Positions 10,296 to 19,620 of a stretch of 64,000 bases of DNA are shown here, piece after piece. The DNA is from Streptomyces sp. NBC_01304 (GTDB lineage Bacteria > Actinomycetota > Actinomycetes > Streptomycetales > Streptomycetaceae). Positions within the stretch are counted from its first letter, which is position 1. Each line of letters starts with the position of its first letter. A model generated the notes under the pieces. That model had not been told where the DNA came from, did not search any database, and saw only the letters and a program-made list of their open reading frames with translations. The stretch lies in the NCBI RefSeq assembly GCF_035975855.1, contig NZ_CP109055.1, forward strand, positions 4,650,001 through 4,714,000, read 5' to 3'. Made by a program: the position numbers and the translations under genes.

Positions 10296-10532
10296 GCGCG
10301 TCCGTCCCTTTTCAGTGGTATCGCGTTGATCGCGTTCATCGCGGTCGTTGTCATACGTCTGCGTGGGCGTGCCGCGAAGGGCAACGTGACGGCGCTGTCA
10401 CTGAGGGAGTGCGTACACGGTGTCCGTGGACGCGGCATGTCCGTCTCGCAGGTTATCGCCGAGGGACGTAGGTCCCTAAATCGCAGATCACACTGCGGCG
10501 GTGATTACGGTCACAGATCGCTGGTGGCAGGG
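10296..10532. promoter_or_regulatory. sucC upstream region with a DevR/OsdR-like GGGAC-N4-GTCCC box
   Basis: There is no gene in this stretch. At 10463-10476 the palindrome GGGAC-GTAG-GTCCC, followed by TAA, matches the core of the DosR/DevR/OsdR binding sequence known in mycobacteria and Streptomyces. It lies about 168 bp upstream of the sucC start on the promoter side. The regulatory link to sucCD is inference. Confidence 0.45.
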
Positions 10533-10566
10533 GGTGGTACGGCCTGAGGGGGCAGGCCGTACCACC
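10533..10566 (-). terminator. Terminator of the secreted Ala/Val-rich protein gene
   Basis: This is a perfect 13-bp stem (10533-10545 with 10554-10566) with an 8-nt loop. It lies directly downstream of the minus-strand stop at 10579. Confidence 0.75.
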
Positions 10567-10578
10567 GTGAGCCGGGGC

Positions 10579-11526
10579 TCAGATTCCGGCGACGTACCCG
10601 GGAGTGAGGGACCCGGCGGTGTGCTGCGCGCCGGACACCGCGTTGCCCGCGAGCGGGCCTGCGTCCGAGGTGACCGTGCCGGTCAGGTCCTGCGCGAACG
10701 GCTTGACCTCGTCGGTCACGTTCCCGGTGAGGCCGGTGGCGCTGGTGCCGACGCCCTGGGCGAGGGTCCTGACCTCGCCCGTCACGTTCCCGACGGCGGG
10801 CCGCACATCGCCGACGACCGCACCGGCGAACGGCTGCACCTCGCCCACGACGCCGCCCGCGAAGGGCTGCACATCGGCGGTGACGTCCTGGACCAGGACT
10901 CCGGCGTCGCCGGTCAGCTGGCCGACGACCGGCAGCACCGAGTCGACCGCGGTGGCGGCCAGCGGCGGCAGCACGGACGCCGAGGTCTCCTGCACGACCG
11001 GGCCCGCGGCGCCGAGCGCGCCCTGCACGGTGGCCGGGGCGTCGGCCGCGGCGCCCTGCGCCTGTGCGGCGGCGGCCGGGGCGAAGGCGGAGAGCGGGCC
11101 GAAGAGGTAGTCGATCTGCTGCTCGGCCCCGGCCTTGGCGTCGGACACGTCGCCCACGGCGGGCGTGCCCGGCAGGTCCGCGGGAACCTTGCCCTCGGCG
11201 GTCTTGCGGGCCTGGTCCGCGGCGGCCTTGGCCTCGGTCGGGTTCAGGTCGCCGGCGGCGCCCTTCGCCTTGGCGGCCGCGGCCTTGGCCTTGCCGGTGA
11301 CGGCGCCCGCGTCGGCGGTGTCCGCCAGCTTCCCCTTCGCGGCCTGGACCGCGTCGAGGTCCAGGTCCGGGGTGCTGTGCGGCACGGCCGTGGGCAGTTC
11401 GACGGCGGCGCTCGCGGCACCGGCGCCGATCGCGATCATTCCGGTGGCGCCGGCCGCTATCACCACGGAACGGCGCACGTTGGCGCTGGTGCGGCTGATC
11501 TGGCTGGGCTTGCTGTGCTTGCTCAT
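10579..11526 (-). CDS. Secreted Ala/Val/Gly-rich repetitive protein, function unknown
   Basis: The protein has 315 residues from the ATG of MSKHSKPSQISRTSANVRR. The frame stays open far upstream only as a shadow of the neighbours. A Sec signal peptide is visible: basic start, hydrophobic VVIAAGATGMIAIGAGAASA, cleavage near AAA. The mature part is nearly devoid of aromatics and is built from Ala/Val/Gly/Pro repeats, such as QPFAGGVVGEV / QPFAGAVVGDV / RPAVGNVTGEV. It looks extracellular or wall-associated, with an extended structure. Some Streptomyces genomes label homologues 'ATP-binding protein', for which I see no motif. Its neighbour at 11646 is a similar secreted low-complexity protein. 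Confidence 0.78.
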   Translation of the reverse strand: MSKHSKPSQISRTSANVRRSVVIAAGATGMIAIGAGAASAAVELPTAVPHSTPDLDLDAVQAAKGKLADTADAGAVTGKAKAAAAKAKGAAGDLNPTEAKAAADQARKTAEGKVPADLPGTPAVGDVSDAKAGAEQQIDYLFGPLSAFAPAAAAQAQGAAADAPATVQGALGAAGPVVQETSASVLPPLAATAVDSVLPVVGQLTGDAGVLVQDVTADVQPFAGGVVGEVQPFAGAVVGDVRPAVGNVTGEVRTLAQGVGTSATGLTGNVTDEVKPFAQDLTGTVTSDAGPLAGNAVSGAQHTAGSLTPGYVAGI

Positions 11527-11645
11527 GCTTGCGTCAGTTCCTTCGAATTCGGGAGTGCGACGCGGCCGTCGATGCGGCTCATCACGTCGTGGGCAGACCT
11601 GTCCCGCCCCCGCGCGGCAGGTCGTCAGGCGGGGAAGGGCCTGCC

Positions 11646-12503
11646 CTAGCCGGGGAATTCGAGGATGTCGCGGTGCCGGTCGCGGACCGGGTGGTACGTC
11701 GCCGGGGCATGGCCGCCCGGCACGAGACGGAAGCCTCCGGCGCCGGACAGCGCGACGGCATGCGCATCGCCGTGGCGCTGGCTGCCGCCGTCGGTGGCGG
11801 ACTGGGCGGCGAGGCCGTACGGGGGCTGCGGGGCCGGTGACGGGGAGGGAGCGTTCCCTTGCCGCGCGGCCCGCGTGGCGGCATGGCCGTCCTGGCCGCT
11901 CTGACCGGCGGACGTGGTGGTGCGCCAATCCCCGGCCGAATGAGCGGAGTTGGAGCCTGCCACCTGGTGCTTCACCGGCGGCTTGGCCGTGACGTCCCGG
12001 TCCGGCCCGGCCCGCTCGCGCGGTGCCGATGCCGGTGCCGGTGCCGCAGGGTCTTGCGCGGGCGCGGAGAGGTCGCCGCCCGGGAGCGGCGGGGCCTTCG
12101 GCAGCCGGGGTTCGGGCAGCGCGGCGGCGGCCCGCTCCGCGTCTTCGGAGAGGTCGCCGAGGGTACGGGTGGCGCCCTCGGTGACTGCGGCAGTGGTGGA
12201 ACGTACCGACGTACGAACCGGCTTGAGCCCCTCCACCACCGGTTCCGTCACCGCCTCGGTGGCGCCGCGCACCGGCTCGGCGGTGGTCGACTCCAGGTCG
12301 GCCGGGGTCGTTTCGAGAGGCTGGACCTCGCCCGCGATGTCCGGGACCTCCGGGCCCGACTCGCCGGCGTGCGCCTGCCCCGAGCAGAGCAGGCCGAGCG
12401 CAAGCAGACCGCCCAGGAACAGCGCCACCTGCAGCGCACGCCGTCCGGCCGCCGAGCGCACCAGGCGCAGGGCGGCAACGGGGGCCGTGGCTATGGCAGT
12501 CAC
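11646..12503 (-). CDS. Secreted Pro/Ala/Thr-rich protein, function unknown
   Basis: The protein has 285 residues. A signal peptide or membrane anchor lies at about 20-45 (RALQVALFLGGLLALGLLCS, then GQAHA), so cleavage after AHA is likely. The mature chain is low complexity with many Thr/Glu/Pro in the first half and Gln/Ser/His/Gly in the second. No domain is recognised. It lies 120 bp upstream of the other secreted repetitive protein on the same strand, and the two may be co-expressed. The gap between them has no clear terminator. Confidence 0.72.
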   Translation of the reverse strand: MTAIATAPVAALRLVRSAAGRRALQVALFLGGLLALGLLCSGQAHAGESGPEVPDIAGEVQPLETTPADLESTTAEPVRGATEAVTEPVVEGLKPVRTSVRSTTAAVTEGATRTLGDLSEDAERAAAALPEPRLPKAPPLPGGDLSAPAQDPAAPAPASAPRERAGPDRDVTAKPPVKHQVAGSNSAHSAGDWRTTTSAGQSGQDGHAATRAARQGNAPSPSPAPQPPYGLAAQSATDGGSQRHGDAHAVALSGAGGFRLVPGGHAPATYHPVRDRHRDILEFPG

Positions 12504-12641
12504 AGGTTCGGGGGTCCTCCGGCGAGGCGGTGGGGGGATCGAGGCACGGATACGCGGATACGTGGCCCGAGCGGAACATCGCGCTCCGGCAGCCGCGCGC
12601 CGATCCTTGCACGAGCCACCCCGGCCCCCGCAAGTCCCCTG

Positions 12642-13823
12642 TTACTGATGGGTCTCCTTGTCCGGTATGGGCAGCGGCCGCTTCTCGATCGCCGCCGCCA
12701 TCACGTCCGGGAAGAGGTCGGGGGTGCAGGCGAAGGCCGGGGCGCCGAGTCCGGCGAGGGCGGCCGCGTGCTCCCGGTCGTAGGCGGGCGTGCCTTCGTC
12801 GGAGAGGGCGAGCAGCGTCACGAACTGCACGCCGGACGCCTTCATCGCGGCGACCCGCTTCAGCATCTCGTTGCGTATCCCGCCCTCGTACAGATCGGAG
12901 ATCAGCACGACGACCGTGTCGGCGGGGCGGGTGATCTGGGACTGGCAGTAGGCGAGCGCGCGGTTGATGTCCGTGCCGCCCCCCAGCTGCGTACCGAACA
13001 ACACGTCCACCGGGTCGTCGAGTTGGTCGGTGAGGTCGACGACGGCCGTGTCGAAGACGACGAGGCGGGTCTGGATGGAGCGCATGGAGGCGAGGACGGC
13101 GCCGAAGACGGAGGCGTACACGACGGACGCGGCCATCGAGCCCGACTGGTCGATGCAGAGGATCACCTCCTTCTTCACGGACTGCGAGGCCCGGCCGTAT
13201 CCGACGAGCCGCTCGGGGACGACCGTGCGGTATTCCGGCAGGTAGTTCTTGAGGTTGGCCGCGATGGTGCGGTTCCAGTCGATGTCGCGGTGGCGGGGCC
13301 GGTTGATCCGGGCGCTGCGGTCGAGGGCGCCGGTGAGGGTGGCACGGGTGCGGGTGGCCAGGCGCTTCTCCAGGTCCTCGACGACCTTGCGTACGACCGC
13401 TCTCGCGGTCTCCTTCGTGGTCTCGGGCATGGCCTTGTTGAGGGAGAGGAGGGTGCCGACGAGGTGCACGTCGGCCTCGACCGCTTCCAGCATCTCGGGC
13501 TCCAGGAGCAGCGTGGACAGGCCGAGGCGGTCGATGGCGTCGCGCTGCATGATCTGGACGACGGAGGACGGGAAGTACGTCCGGATGTCGCCGAGCCAGC
13601 GGGCCACGGACGGCGCGGAGGCGCCGAGCCCGGCCGACCGGTCCCGGCCCGGCTGTGCCTTGTCGGGCCTGTCGCCCTTGCCGTAGAGGGAGCTGAGCGC
13701 GCCGTCCATCGCGGCGTCCCTGCCCGTGAGTCGGCAGCCGGTGCCGTCGGCGGCGTCGCCCCCGAGGACGAGTCGCCAGCGCCTGAGGCGTTCTTCGGTG
13801 GCCTCGCTGGCCTGCTCGTTCAT
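12642..13823 (-). CDS. vWA-domain protein of the MoxR/DUF5682 set (YehP-like)
   Basis: The protein has 393 residues from the ATG of MNEQASEATEERLRRW. The first 210 residues are a helical region of unknown fold. Residues about 215-380 form a von Willebrand factor A domain with an intact metal site: DQSGS at 225-229, Thr284 in GGGTD and Asp310 in LISDLYEGG. It has no signal peptide, so it is cytoplasmic. vWA proteins encoded next to MoxR ATPases usually act as substrate adaptors for metal insertion or complex remodelling. The ATG overlaps the DUF5682 stop by 4 nt, so the AAA, DUF5682 and vWA genes form one coupled operon. The longer open frame to 15488 is an artefact. Confidence 0.9.
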   Translation of the reverse strand: MNEQASEATEERLRRWRLVLGGDAADGTGCRLTGRDAAMDGALSSLYGKGDRPDKAQPGRDRSAGLGASAPSVARWLGDIRTYFPSSVVQIMQRDAIDRLGLSTLLLEPEMLEAVEADVHLVGTLLSLNKAMPETTKETARAVVRKVVEDLEKRLATRTRATLTGALDRSARINRPRHRDIDWNRTIAANLKNYLPEYRTVVPERLVGYGRASQSVKKEVILCIDQSGSMAASVVYASVFGAVLASMRSIQTRLVVFDTAVVDLTDQLDDPVDVLFGTQLGGGTDINRALAYCQSQITRPADTVVVLISDLYEGGIRNEMLKRVAAMKASGVQFVTLLALSDEGTPAYDREHAAALAGLGAPAFACTPDLFPDVMAAAIEKRPLPIPDKETHQ

Positions 13824-16444
13824 GTGCCCGCCCCCGCAAGGTTGTTGTCGTCCGCAAGGTTGTCGTCGTCGATGCCGAGGAGCAGTCGCAGCACGGGCAG
13901 TACGGCGTCCGCCCGCTCCTCGTCGAGCTCCGCCGCGAACCCGGGTATGCCGCCGGCCGCGGCGGACGCGGCGGTGGTGCCGCGCCGGGCCAGCTCGCCG
14001 AGGGTGCGCCGCACTCCCGGCTCGTACGCGGAGAACGTCCGCCGCAGCAACGGGAGTACGTCGGTGAACGCGTCCGCCCCCACCCCCGTCAGCCAGGCGT
14101 CGACGAGCCCGAGCAGCTGCTCGTCGTGCACGAGCAGCATGCCGCCGCTGCCGCCGCCGACGAACCCCTCGATCCATGCGGCGGCCTCGGCGGGCGGTGT
14201 CCCGACCGACAGGGCGAGCCCCATGAGCCGCGCCGCCTCGTCCCGCGCCAACGCCCCTTCGTCCAGGAGCAGTCGGGTGGCCCGGCCCTGGACGATGCCG
14301 GGGACGGTGTCGCGCGCGGAGAGGACCCGCAGGACGGAGTGCCAGCGCGTGCGCAGGGCGTCCCCCGAGGTGTCGCCGAGCAGACCGACCGCCGTGTGCA
14401 CGGCGTCCACATGGCCTCGCATCTCCACCGCCGCGTCCGCGTCCAGGGCGGCGCAGGCCGGGGGAAGGCCGACGAAGACGCGCTCGGCGAGGCCCGCCGC
14501 GACATCGGCGAGTGCGGCCGTTTCCGTGCCGCGTACGTCGCCGTAGCGCAGGGCGCGGACCAGGGCGGGCAGGGCCTGGGCGAGGTGGCCGACGTCCGTG
14601 TCCAGGGCGGCGCGGTCGGCCAGGACCTTCATCACGACCGGGAGCGCGTCCGGGAGTCCGGCGAGCAGACAGCGCTCGGCCAGGGCCGTGACCTCGGCGA
14701 GTGCGCTCGCGCCGATGGCGTCCGCCCCGGCCTTCGCGGTGGCCGCGGCCAGGACGGTGGTGCCCCAGATGCCCGCCTCGGCGACCCGGACCGCGAGCTC
14801 CGGCTCCCAGCGCAGCCGCCAGGTCTCGCGGAAGGTGCCGGTGGAGCCGCGCAGGGACTGGGCGGGCTCGCCCCAGTCGATGCGAAGGAGCCGCAGCCGG
14901 TGCAGCAGGCGGCTGCGCGCGGCGTCGGTGTCCTTGCGCAGGTCGAGCTCCAACTCCCTTTCCAGAGGCTCCGGTTTGAGTCGCAGGGTGCGCTGCAGCC
15001 GGGTCAGGTCGCGCTGCAGGGGTACGGCGGGCGCCGCCGGGGGCACCTCGCCGAGCACGTCCCCGACGACGAGCCGGTCCCGCACCAGGTCGAGCGGCAC
15101 ATCGGAGCCGTCGCACATCACGGCCCGGATGGCGTCCATCGTCTCGGCGAGCCCCGCGAGGGGGCGCCCGCGCATCGCGGCGAGGGTCTCGGCGAGCCGG
15201 ACGGCCTCGATGACGTGGGCGGACGACACCAGCCGGCCCTCGTCCCGCAGCAGCCCGGCGACCTTGGTCAGCCAGCGCTCCACGGGCCGGTCGGCGGCGG
15301 CGAAGAGGTGCGCGTACCAGCCGGGCGACTCGATCCCCGCGCCGTACCCGCCGGTGCGGGCCAGCCTGCGGTGCGTCCAGGGCACCCAGGTCATGTCGAC
15401 CTTGGTCTTGGGCAGGCCCTTGAGGACGGCACGGTCCGCGGCGACGGTGGGCTTCTCCTGGAGCGCGGGCACGTGCCAGGCCCCGCACACGACGGCGATC
15501 GAGTCCCCGAACTCCCTCTTCGCCGCTCGCACTTGGAGACGCATGTACGCCTCGCGCGCGTGGTCCCGGTCGTGCCCGCCGTCGCCGTACTCCTCCCGCA
15601 GCGCCGCCATCGCCTCACCGAGGGCGGCGAACGGCGCGAGCACGTCCCGGGCAGGGCCGTCGCCCGTGCCGCGGTGCTCGACCGCGTCCTCCCACCAGCG
15701 CTCGGGGTCGTCGTACCCCGCGGTCTCGGCGAGCACGGCGAGCGGATCGACGCGCAGCCCGGCGGCGAGGCCGTCCCCATCCGGTGCTCGCCCTTCCAAC
15801 CCCTGCCCTTCCGGCTCTCGCCCTCCCGGCCCCTGTCCGTTCGGTCCGTCCCCGCCCGGCGCTTCCCCGGACGGTTCCTCCTGGGACGGCTCGTCCTCGG
15901 GCCGCAGTGCCAGCGAGTGCGCCGCCGGGAGGTCGATGAAGCGCACCTCGACGCCGCGCTCGACCGCCCAGCTCATCGCCACCCACTCCGGCGAGAACTC
16001 GGCGAACGGCCAGAACGCCGAACGCCCGGGCTCGTCCACCACATGCGCGAGCAGCGCGACGGGCGGCCGCATCCCCTCTTCGGCCACGAGCGCGGTCAAC
16101 GCATCGGCCTCCGGCGGCCCTTCGATCAGCACGACCCGCGGCGCACACATCTCCAACGCATCCCGCACGGCCCGCGCGGACCCGGGACCGTGATGCCGGA
16201 CTCCGAGCAGCCAGGGCCCACTCCCGGCCGGCCTCACGGGACCCGAAGCGACCACCGAAGCGCCACCCACACCCCCCTCGCCCACGATGCCCGACGCCGC
16301 CGCATCCGACGACGTGCCGGCCACCCTCCCTGGCCCCGGTCCCGCACCGCGCCCTCCCCCGACCGAGCCACCCGCCGAAGCACCACCCACGACTCCCCCG
16401 TTCACCGCCCGCTCCGACCCCGCCTCCGCCCCTGCGAAGGTCAC
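13820..16444 (-). CDS. DUF5682 family protein (YehM-like), middle gene of the MoxR/vWA operon
   Basis: The protein has 874 residues and starts at a GTG that overlaps the AAA gene stop by 4 nt (GTGA). After a Gly/Ala-rich variable N terminus (about 1-70), the conserved part begins WLLGVRHHGPGSARAVRDAL with APRVVLIEGPPEADAL, the opening typical of DUF5682. An Asp/Glu/Pro/Gly insertion lies near 160-205. Later blocks are FGDSIAVVCGAWHVPAL and TWVPWTHRRLA. The C-terminal half is a long helical repeat-like region. No catalytic function is known to me. HHGPGS and GAWH recall EreA/TraB-like histidine hydrolase folds, but this is only an impression. Its constant place between a MoxR ATPase and a vWA protein suggests a structural partner or substrate. 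Confidence 0.88.
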   Translation of the reverse strand: MTFAGAEAGSERAVNGGVVGGASAGGSVGGGRGAGPGPGRVAGTSSDAAASGIVGEGGVGGASVVASGPVRPAGSGPWLLGVRHHGPGSARAVRDALEMCAPRVVLIEGPPEADALTALVAEEGMRPPVALLAHVVDEPGRSAFWPFAEFSPEWVAMSWAVERGVEVRFIDLPAAHSLALRPEDEPSQEEPSGEAPGGDGPNGQGPGGREPEGQGLEGRAPDGDGLAAGLRVDPLAVLAETAGYDDPERWWEDAVEHRGTGDGPARDVLAPFAALGEAMAALREEYGDGGHDRDHAREAYMRLQVRAAKREFGDSIAVVCGAWHVPALQEKPTVAADRAVLKGLPKTKVDMTWVPWTHRRLARTGGYGAGIESPGWYAHLFAAADRPVERWLTKVAGLLRDEGRLVSSAHVIEAVRLAETLAAMRGRPLAGLAETMDAIRAVMCDGSDVPLDLVRDRLVVGDVLGEVPPAAPAVPLQRDLTRLQRTLRLKPEPLERELELDLRKDTDAARSRLLHRLRLLRIDWGEPAQSLRGSTGTFRETWRLRWEPELAVRVAEAGIWGTTVLAAATAKAGADAIGASALAEVTALAERCLLAGLPDALPVVMKVLADRAALDTDVGHLAQALPALVRALRYGDVRGTETAALADVAAGLAERVFVGLPPACAALDADAAVEMRGHVDAVHTAVGLLGDTSGDALRTRWHSVLRVLSARDTVPGIVQGRATRLLLDEGALARDEAARLMGLALSVGTPPAEAAAWIEGFVGGGSGGMLLVHDEQLLGLVDAWLTGVGADAFTDVLPLLRRTFSAYEPGVRRTLGELARRGTTAASAAAGGIPGFAAELDEERADAVLPVLRLLLGIDDDNLADDNNLAGAGT

Positions 16445-17574
16445 GCGCTCACCTCCCGGCAGGCCCGGTAGAAGTCCTTCCAGCCGTCGCGCTCGCGGAC
16501 GACCGCCTCCAGGTACTCCTGCCAGATCACCCGGTCCGCCGCCGGGTCGCGGACCACCGCGCCCAGGATTCCGGCCGCCACGTCGCCGGGGCGCAGCACG
16601 CCGTCGCCGAAGTGGGCCGCGAGGGCCAGGCCGCCGGTGACCACGGAGATCGCCTCGGCCGTGGAGAGCGTGCCGCTCGGGGACTTCACCTTCGTACGGC
16701 CGTCTCCCGTGACGCCGGCGCGCAGTTCGCGGAAGACCGTGACGACGCGACGGATCTCGTCGATGCCGTCGGGCCCGCCGGGCAGGTCGAGGGAGCGGCC
16801 GATCTGGTCGACGCGGCGCGTGACGATGTCGACCTCGGCCTCGACGCTCGAAGGCAGCGGAAGCACCACGGTGTTGAAGCGGCGGCGCAGGGCGCTGGAC
16901 AGGTCGTTGATGCCCCGGTCCCGGTCGTTCGCCGTGGCGATCACGTTGAACCCGCGTACGGCCTGGGTCTCCTGCCCCAACTCCGGTATGGGCAGGGTCT
17001 TTTCCGACAGGATCGTGATGAGCGTGTCCTGCACATCGGCAGGGATGCGGGTGAGCTCCTCGATGCGCGCGGTCATGCCCTCGGACATGGCGCGCATGAC
17101 GGGGCCGGCCACGAGCGCGTCCCGGCTGGGGCCGTGGGCGAGCAGCTGGGCGTAGTTCCACCCGTACCGGATCGCCTCCTCCGGCGTGCCCGCGGTGCCC
17201 TGCACCAGGAGGGTCGAGTCGCCGCTGATGGCCGCGGCCAGGTGCTCGGACACCCAGGTCTTCGCGGTGCCCGGCACGCCGAGCAGGAGCAGCGCGCGGT
17301 CGGTGGCGAGCGTGGTGATCGCGACCTCGACGAGGCGGCGCGGCCCGACGTATTTCGGTGTGATCACGGTGCCGTCGGGCAGGGTGCCGCCGAGCAGATA
17401 CGTCGCCACCGCCCACGGCGACAGGCGCCAACGGGCCGGGCGCGGACGGTCGTCGGCCGCGGCGAGCGCCTCCAGCTCGGACGCGAACGCGTCCTCGGCG
17501 TGCGGTCGCAGGGCCTCGGCGGCGGGCGCCGAGCCGTTCGCCCCGGCGTGGGCGGACTGGGTGGACACGGGCAT
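16441..17574 (-). CDS. MoxR-type AAA+ ATPase (YehL-like)
   Basis: The protein has 377 residues from the ATG of MPVSTQSAHAGANG, chosen because AGGGGG lies 4-5 nt upstream; the frame is open 38 codons further. Motifs: Walker A GVPGTAKT at 99-106; a Walker B-like ARIEEL around 169-174; sensor 1 in NVIATANDRDRG with Asn216; and the arginine finger region ALRRRF at 229-233. MoxR ATPases remodel or activate protein partners together with vWA proteins. It is the first gene of a tightly coupled three-gene operon, and the SWIM and DUF5691 genes lie divergently nearby. Confidence 0.9.
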   Translation of the reverse strand: MPVSTQSAHAGANGSAPAAEALRPHAEDAFASELEALAAADDRPRPARWRLSPWAVATYLLGGTLPDGTVITPKYVGPRRLVEVAITTLATDRALLLLGVPGTAKTWVSEHLAAAISGDSTLLVQGTAGTPEEAIRYGWNYAQLLAHGPSRDALVAGPVMRAMSEGMTARIEELTRIPADVQDTLITILSEKTLPIPELGQETQAVRGFNVIATANDRDRGINDLSSALRRRFNTVVLPLPSSVEAEVDIVTRRVDQIGRSLDLPGGPDGIDEIRRVVTVFRELRAGVTGDGRTKVKSPSGTLSTAEAISVVTGGLALAAHFGDGVLRPGDVAAGILGAVVRDPAADRVIWQEYLEAVVRERDGWKDFYRACREVSA

Positions 17575-17705
17575 GGATCCCCCTGACAGATGCCCGGGGA
17601 CGCGAGTCCCCGGGGCTGCTCTCCGGCTGTGGGATCCACCGTGCACCATGCCACTGACAATCGGCCGTCGCCGCAGGTCAGGGGCCAACTAGCAGAATTG
17701 CGGGG

Positions 17706-18125
17706 TCACTTCCCGGCGACGGGCGACACCGCGATGCAGCCCGTGACGACGTCCTTGCCGGACGCCTCCTTGAGCACCTTGCCCTGGTAGGTGATCTTGC
17801 AGTTGATGTCGCCGCCCGACAGGTCGGAGGCGTACGGCATGACGGAGGGCGGCATGACGCCCTTCAGCGTGACCGTCTTCTTCCACGGCAGCTCCGGCTT
17901 GCTGACCGTCTCCAGCTCGGGCTTCATGGCGTCACCCTTGCCGCCACTGAACTGGATCTTGTCCACGCCCTTGCCGGTGACCTCGTACGTCACCTCGTAC
18001 TCCTGGTTGACCTGCTTGCTCGCCTCGTCCTTGACCGCGTCCTTCACTTCGGAGCAGGCGGCAAGGCCGAGGGCGAGTCCGGTGGCGGCGAAGGCACAGG
18101 CGGCCGTGCGCAGGGCGCGGTTCAT
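17706..18125 (-). CDS. MmpS-family lipoprotein
   Basis: The protein has 139 residues. The start MNRALRTAACAFAATGLALG leads to the lipobox LAAC, with the lipidated Cys at about 24. The mature domain (YEVTYEVTGKGVDKIQFSGG, then ELPWKKTVTLKG, GGDINCKITYQGK) matches the MmpS pattern found with mycobacterial MmpL transporters, but no MmpL gene is near. GGGAG lies 8 nt before the ATG at 18125. It sits between the two halves of the MoxR/SWIM gene set and may be unrelated to it. Confidence 0.8.
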   Translation of the reverse strand: MNRALRTAACAFAATGLALGLAACSEVKDAVKDEASKQVNQEYEVTYEVTGKGVDKIQFSGGKGDAMKPELETVSKPELPWKKTVTLKGVMPPSVMPYASDLSGGDINCKITYQGKVLKEASGKDVVTGCIAVSPVAGK

Positions 18126-18266
18126 GAGAGATCTCCCAGGTTCGGATGGCAGACAGCCACTCAAACGTAAAGGGGAAGTAAAGTCAAATGGCTCAGGCGT
18201 CGCCGGGACGGGCAAGAACCCCCAGGTCAGGGCCGATTGTCAGTGCCGGGATCTAACGTCGGCGAC

Positions 18267-19616
18267 ATGACTCAGCAGGGGGTGCGCTGGACGACGGACC
18301 AGGTTCTTGCCCTGGCTCCTGACGTGGCTTCACGCAAGGCGGGAAGCAAACTCGGCGCGGCGGGGCCGTGGTCCGAGGCGGGTTCTTCGAGCGAGGGGGC
18401 GGTGTGGGGACTGTGCAAGGGGAGCGGCAGCAGGCCCTATCAGACGGTCGTGGACACCACCGGCCCGGCGTACAAGTGCAGTTGTCCGAGCCGGAAGTTC
18501 CCGTGCAAGCACGCGCTGGGGCTGCTGCTGCTCTGGGCGGGCGAGGACAACACCGTCGCCGCCGTGCCGGAGGCGACGGCGCCCGAGTGGGCCGGGCAGT
18601 GGCTGGCGGAGCGTCGCAGGAAGGCGGAGCAGCGGTCGGAGCGAGGGAGCGGGGAGGGCCCCGGGGCCGCCGACCCGGAGGCGGCGAGGCGTCGCACGGA
18701 ACGCCGGGCAGAGCGGATCACCGCGGGGGCCACGGAGCTGGAGCAGCGCCTCGCCGACCTGCTGCGCGGCGGTCTCGCCTCGGCCGAGCAGGCGGGGTAC
18801 GGCCTGTGGGAGGAGACCGCCCGCCGCATGGTCGACGCGCAGGCGCCCGGACTCGCCTCGCGCGTAAGGGAGTTGGGCGCGATACCCGGATCGGGCCCCG
18901 GCTGGCCGGTGCGGCTGCTCGAGGAGTGCGCGCTGACCCATCTCCTCGACCAGGCCTGGCTGCGGCGCGAGCACCTGCCGGAGGCGCTGGCGGCCACGGT
19001 CCGCTCCCGCGTCGGCCTGCCCGCCTCGGCGGACGGCCCGGCATTGCGCGACGAGTGGCTGGTCCTCGCCCAGTACGACACGGCCGAGGCCAAGCTCACC
19101 ACACGCCGGATTTGGCTGTACGGCACCCGGTCCCGGTCGACGGCCCTCGTCCTGTCGTTCGGCGCGGCCGGGCGGGCGCCCGACACAGCGCTGCCGGTGG
19201 GGCTCGTCCTGGACGCGGAACTCTCGGCCTATCCGGGGTCCGGGGCGCGGGCCGCGCTCGGCGAGCGGTTCGCGGGGCCCTCGCCGGCGCCTGCCTCGTT
19301 CCGGCCCGTCGGGGTCGATGTCCGCTCGGCGGCCGTGGCGTACGGATCCGCACTTCGGGACGATCCATGGCTGGAGTCCTGCCCGGTCACGCTGGAGCGG
19401 GTGATCCCCTCACCGGGGGGTGAGGCGTGGCAGCTGGTCGATGCGGACTCCGACGTGGCACTGCCGGTTGCGGCGGCGGCACGTGCGCGGGGTGGGCTGT
19501 GGAAGCTGGCCGCCGTGTCCGGGGGTGAACCGGTGTCCGTGTTCGGGGAGTTCGGGCATCAGGGGTTCTCGCCGCTCACGGCTTGGGGCGTGGGGGATGC
19601 GGTGGCGTTGTGCTGA
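18267..19616 (+). CDS. SWIM zinc-finger protein (YehQ-like)
   Basis: The protein has 449 residues from the ATG of MTQQGVRWTTDQVLAL. The SWIM motif C-x-C-x(6)-C-x-H is complete: Cys71, Cys73, Cys80 and His82 in CSCPSRKFPCKH. Upstream is the usual GSGSRPYQTVVD lead-in. The remainder is a conserved helical domain with an Arg/Glu-rich linker at about 110-165. SWIM domains bind DNA or protein. Genes of this type travel with MoxR/vWA/DUF5682 genes. The region just before the start lacks a strong ribosome site, and a leaderless start is possible. Confidence 0.88.
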   Translation: MTQQGVRWTTDQVLALAPDVASRKAGSKLGAAGPWSEAGSSSEGAVWGLCKGSGSRPYQTVVDTTGPAYKCSCPSRKFPCKHALGLLLLWAGEDNTVAAVPEATAPEWAGQWLAERRRKAEQRSERGSGEGPGAADPEAARRRTERRAERITAGATELEQRLADLLRGGLASAEQAGYGLWEETARRMVDAQAPGLASRVRELGAIPGSGPGWPVRLLEECALTHLLDQAWLRREHLPEALAATVRSRVGLPASADGPALRDEWLVLAQYDTAEAKLTTRRIWLYGTRSRSTALVLSFGAAGRAPDTALPVGLVLDAELSAYPGSGARAALGERFAGPSPAPASFRPVGVDVRSAAVAYGSALRDDPWLESCPVTLERVIPSPGGEAWQLVDADSDVALPVAAAARARGGLWKLAAVSGGEPVSVFGEFGHQGFSPLTAWGVGDAVALC

Positions 19617-19620
19617 ATTC

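Noticed and set aside
13820..14100. DUF5682 as an EreA-type esterase
   Set aside because: The HHGPGS and GAWH resemblance is too short to support an enzymatic call; kept as an impression only.
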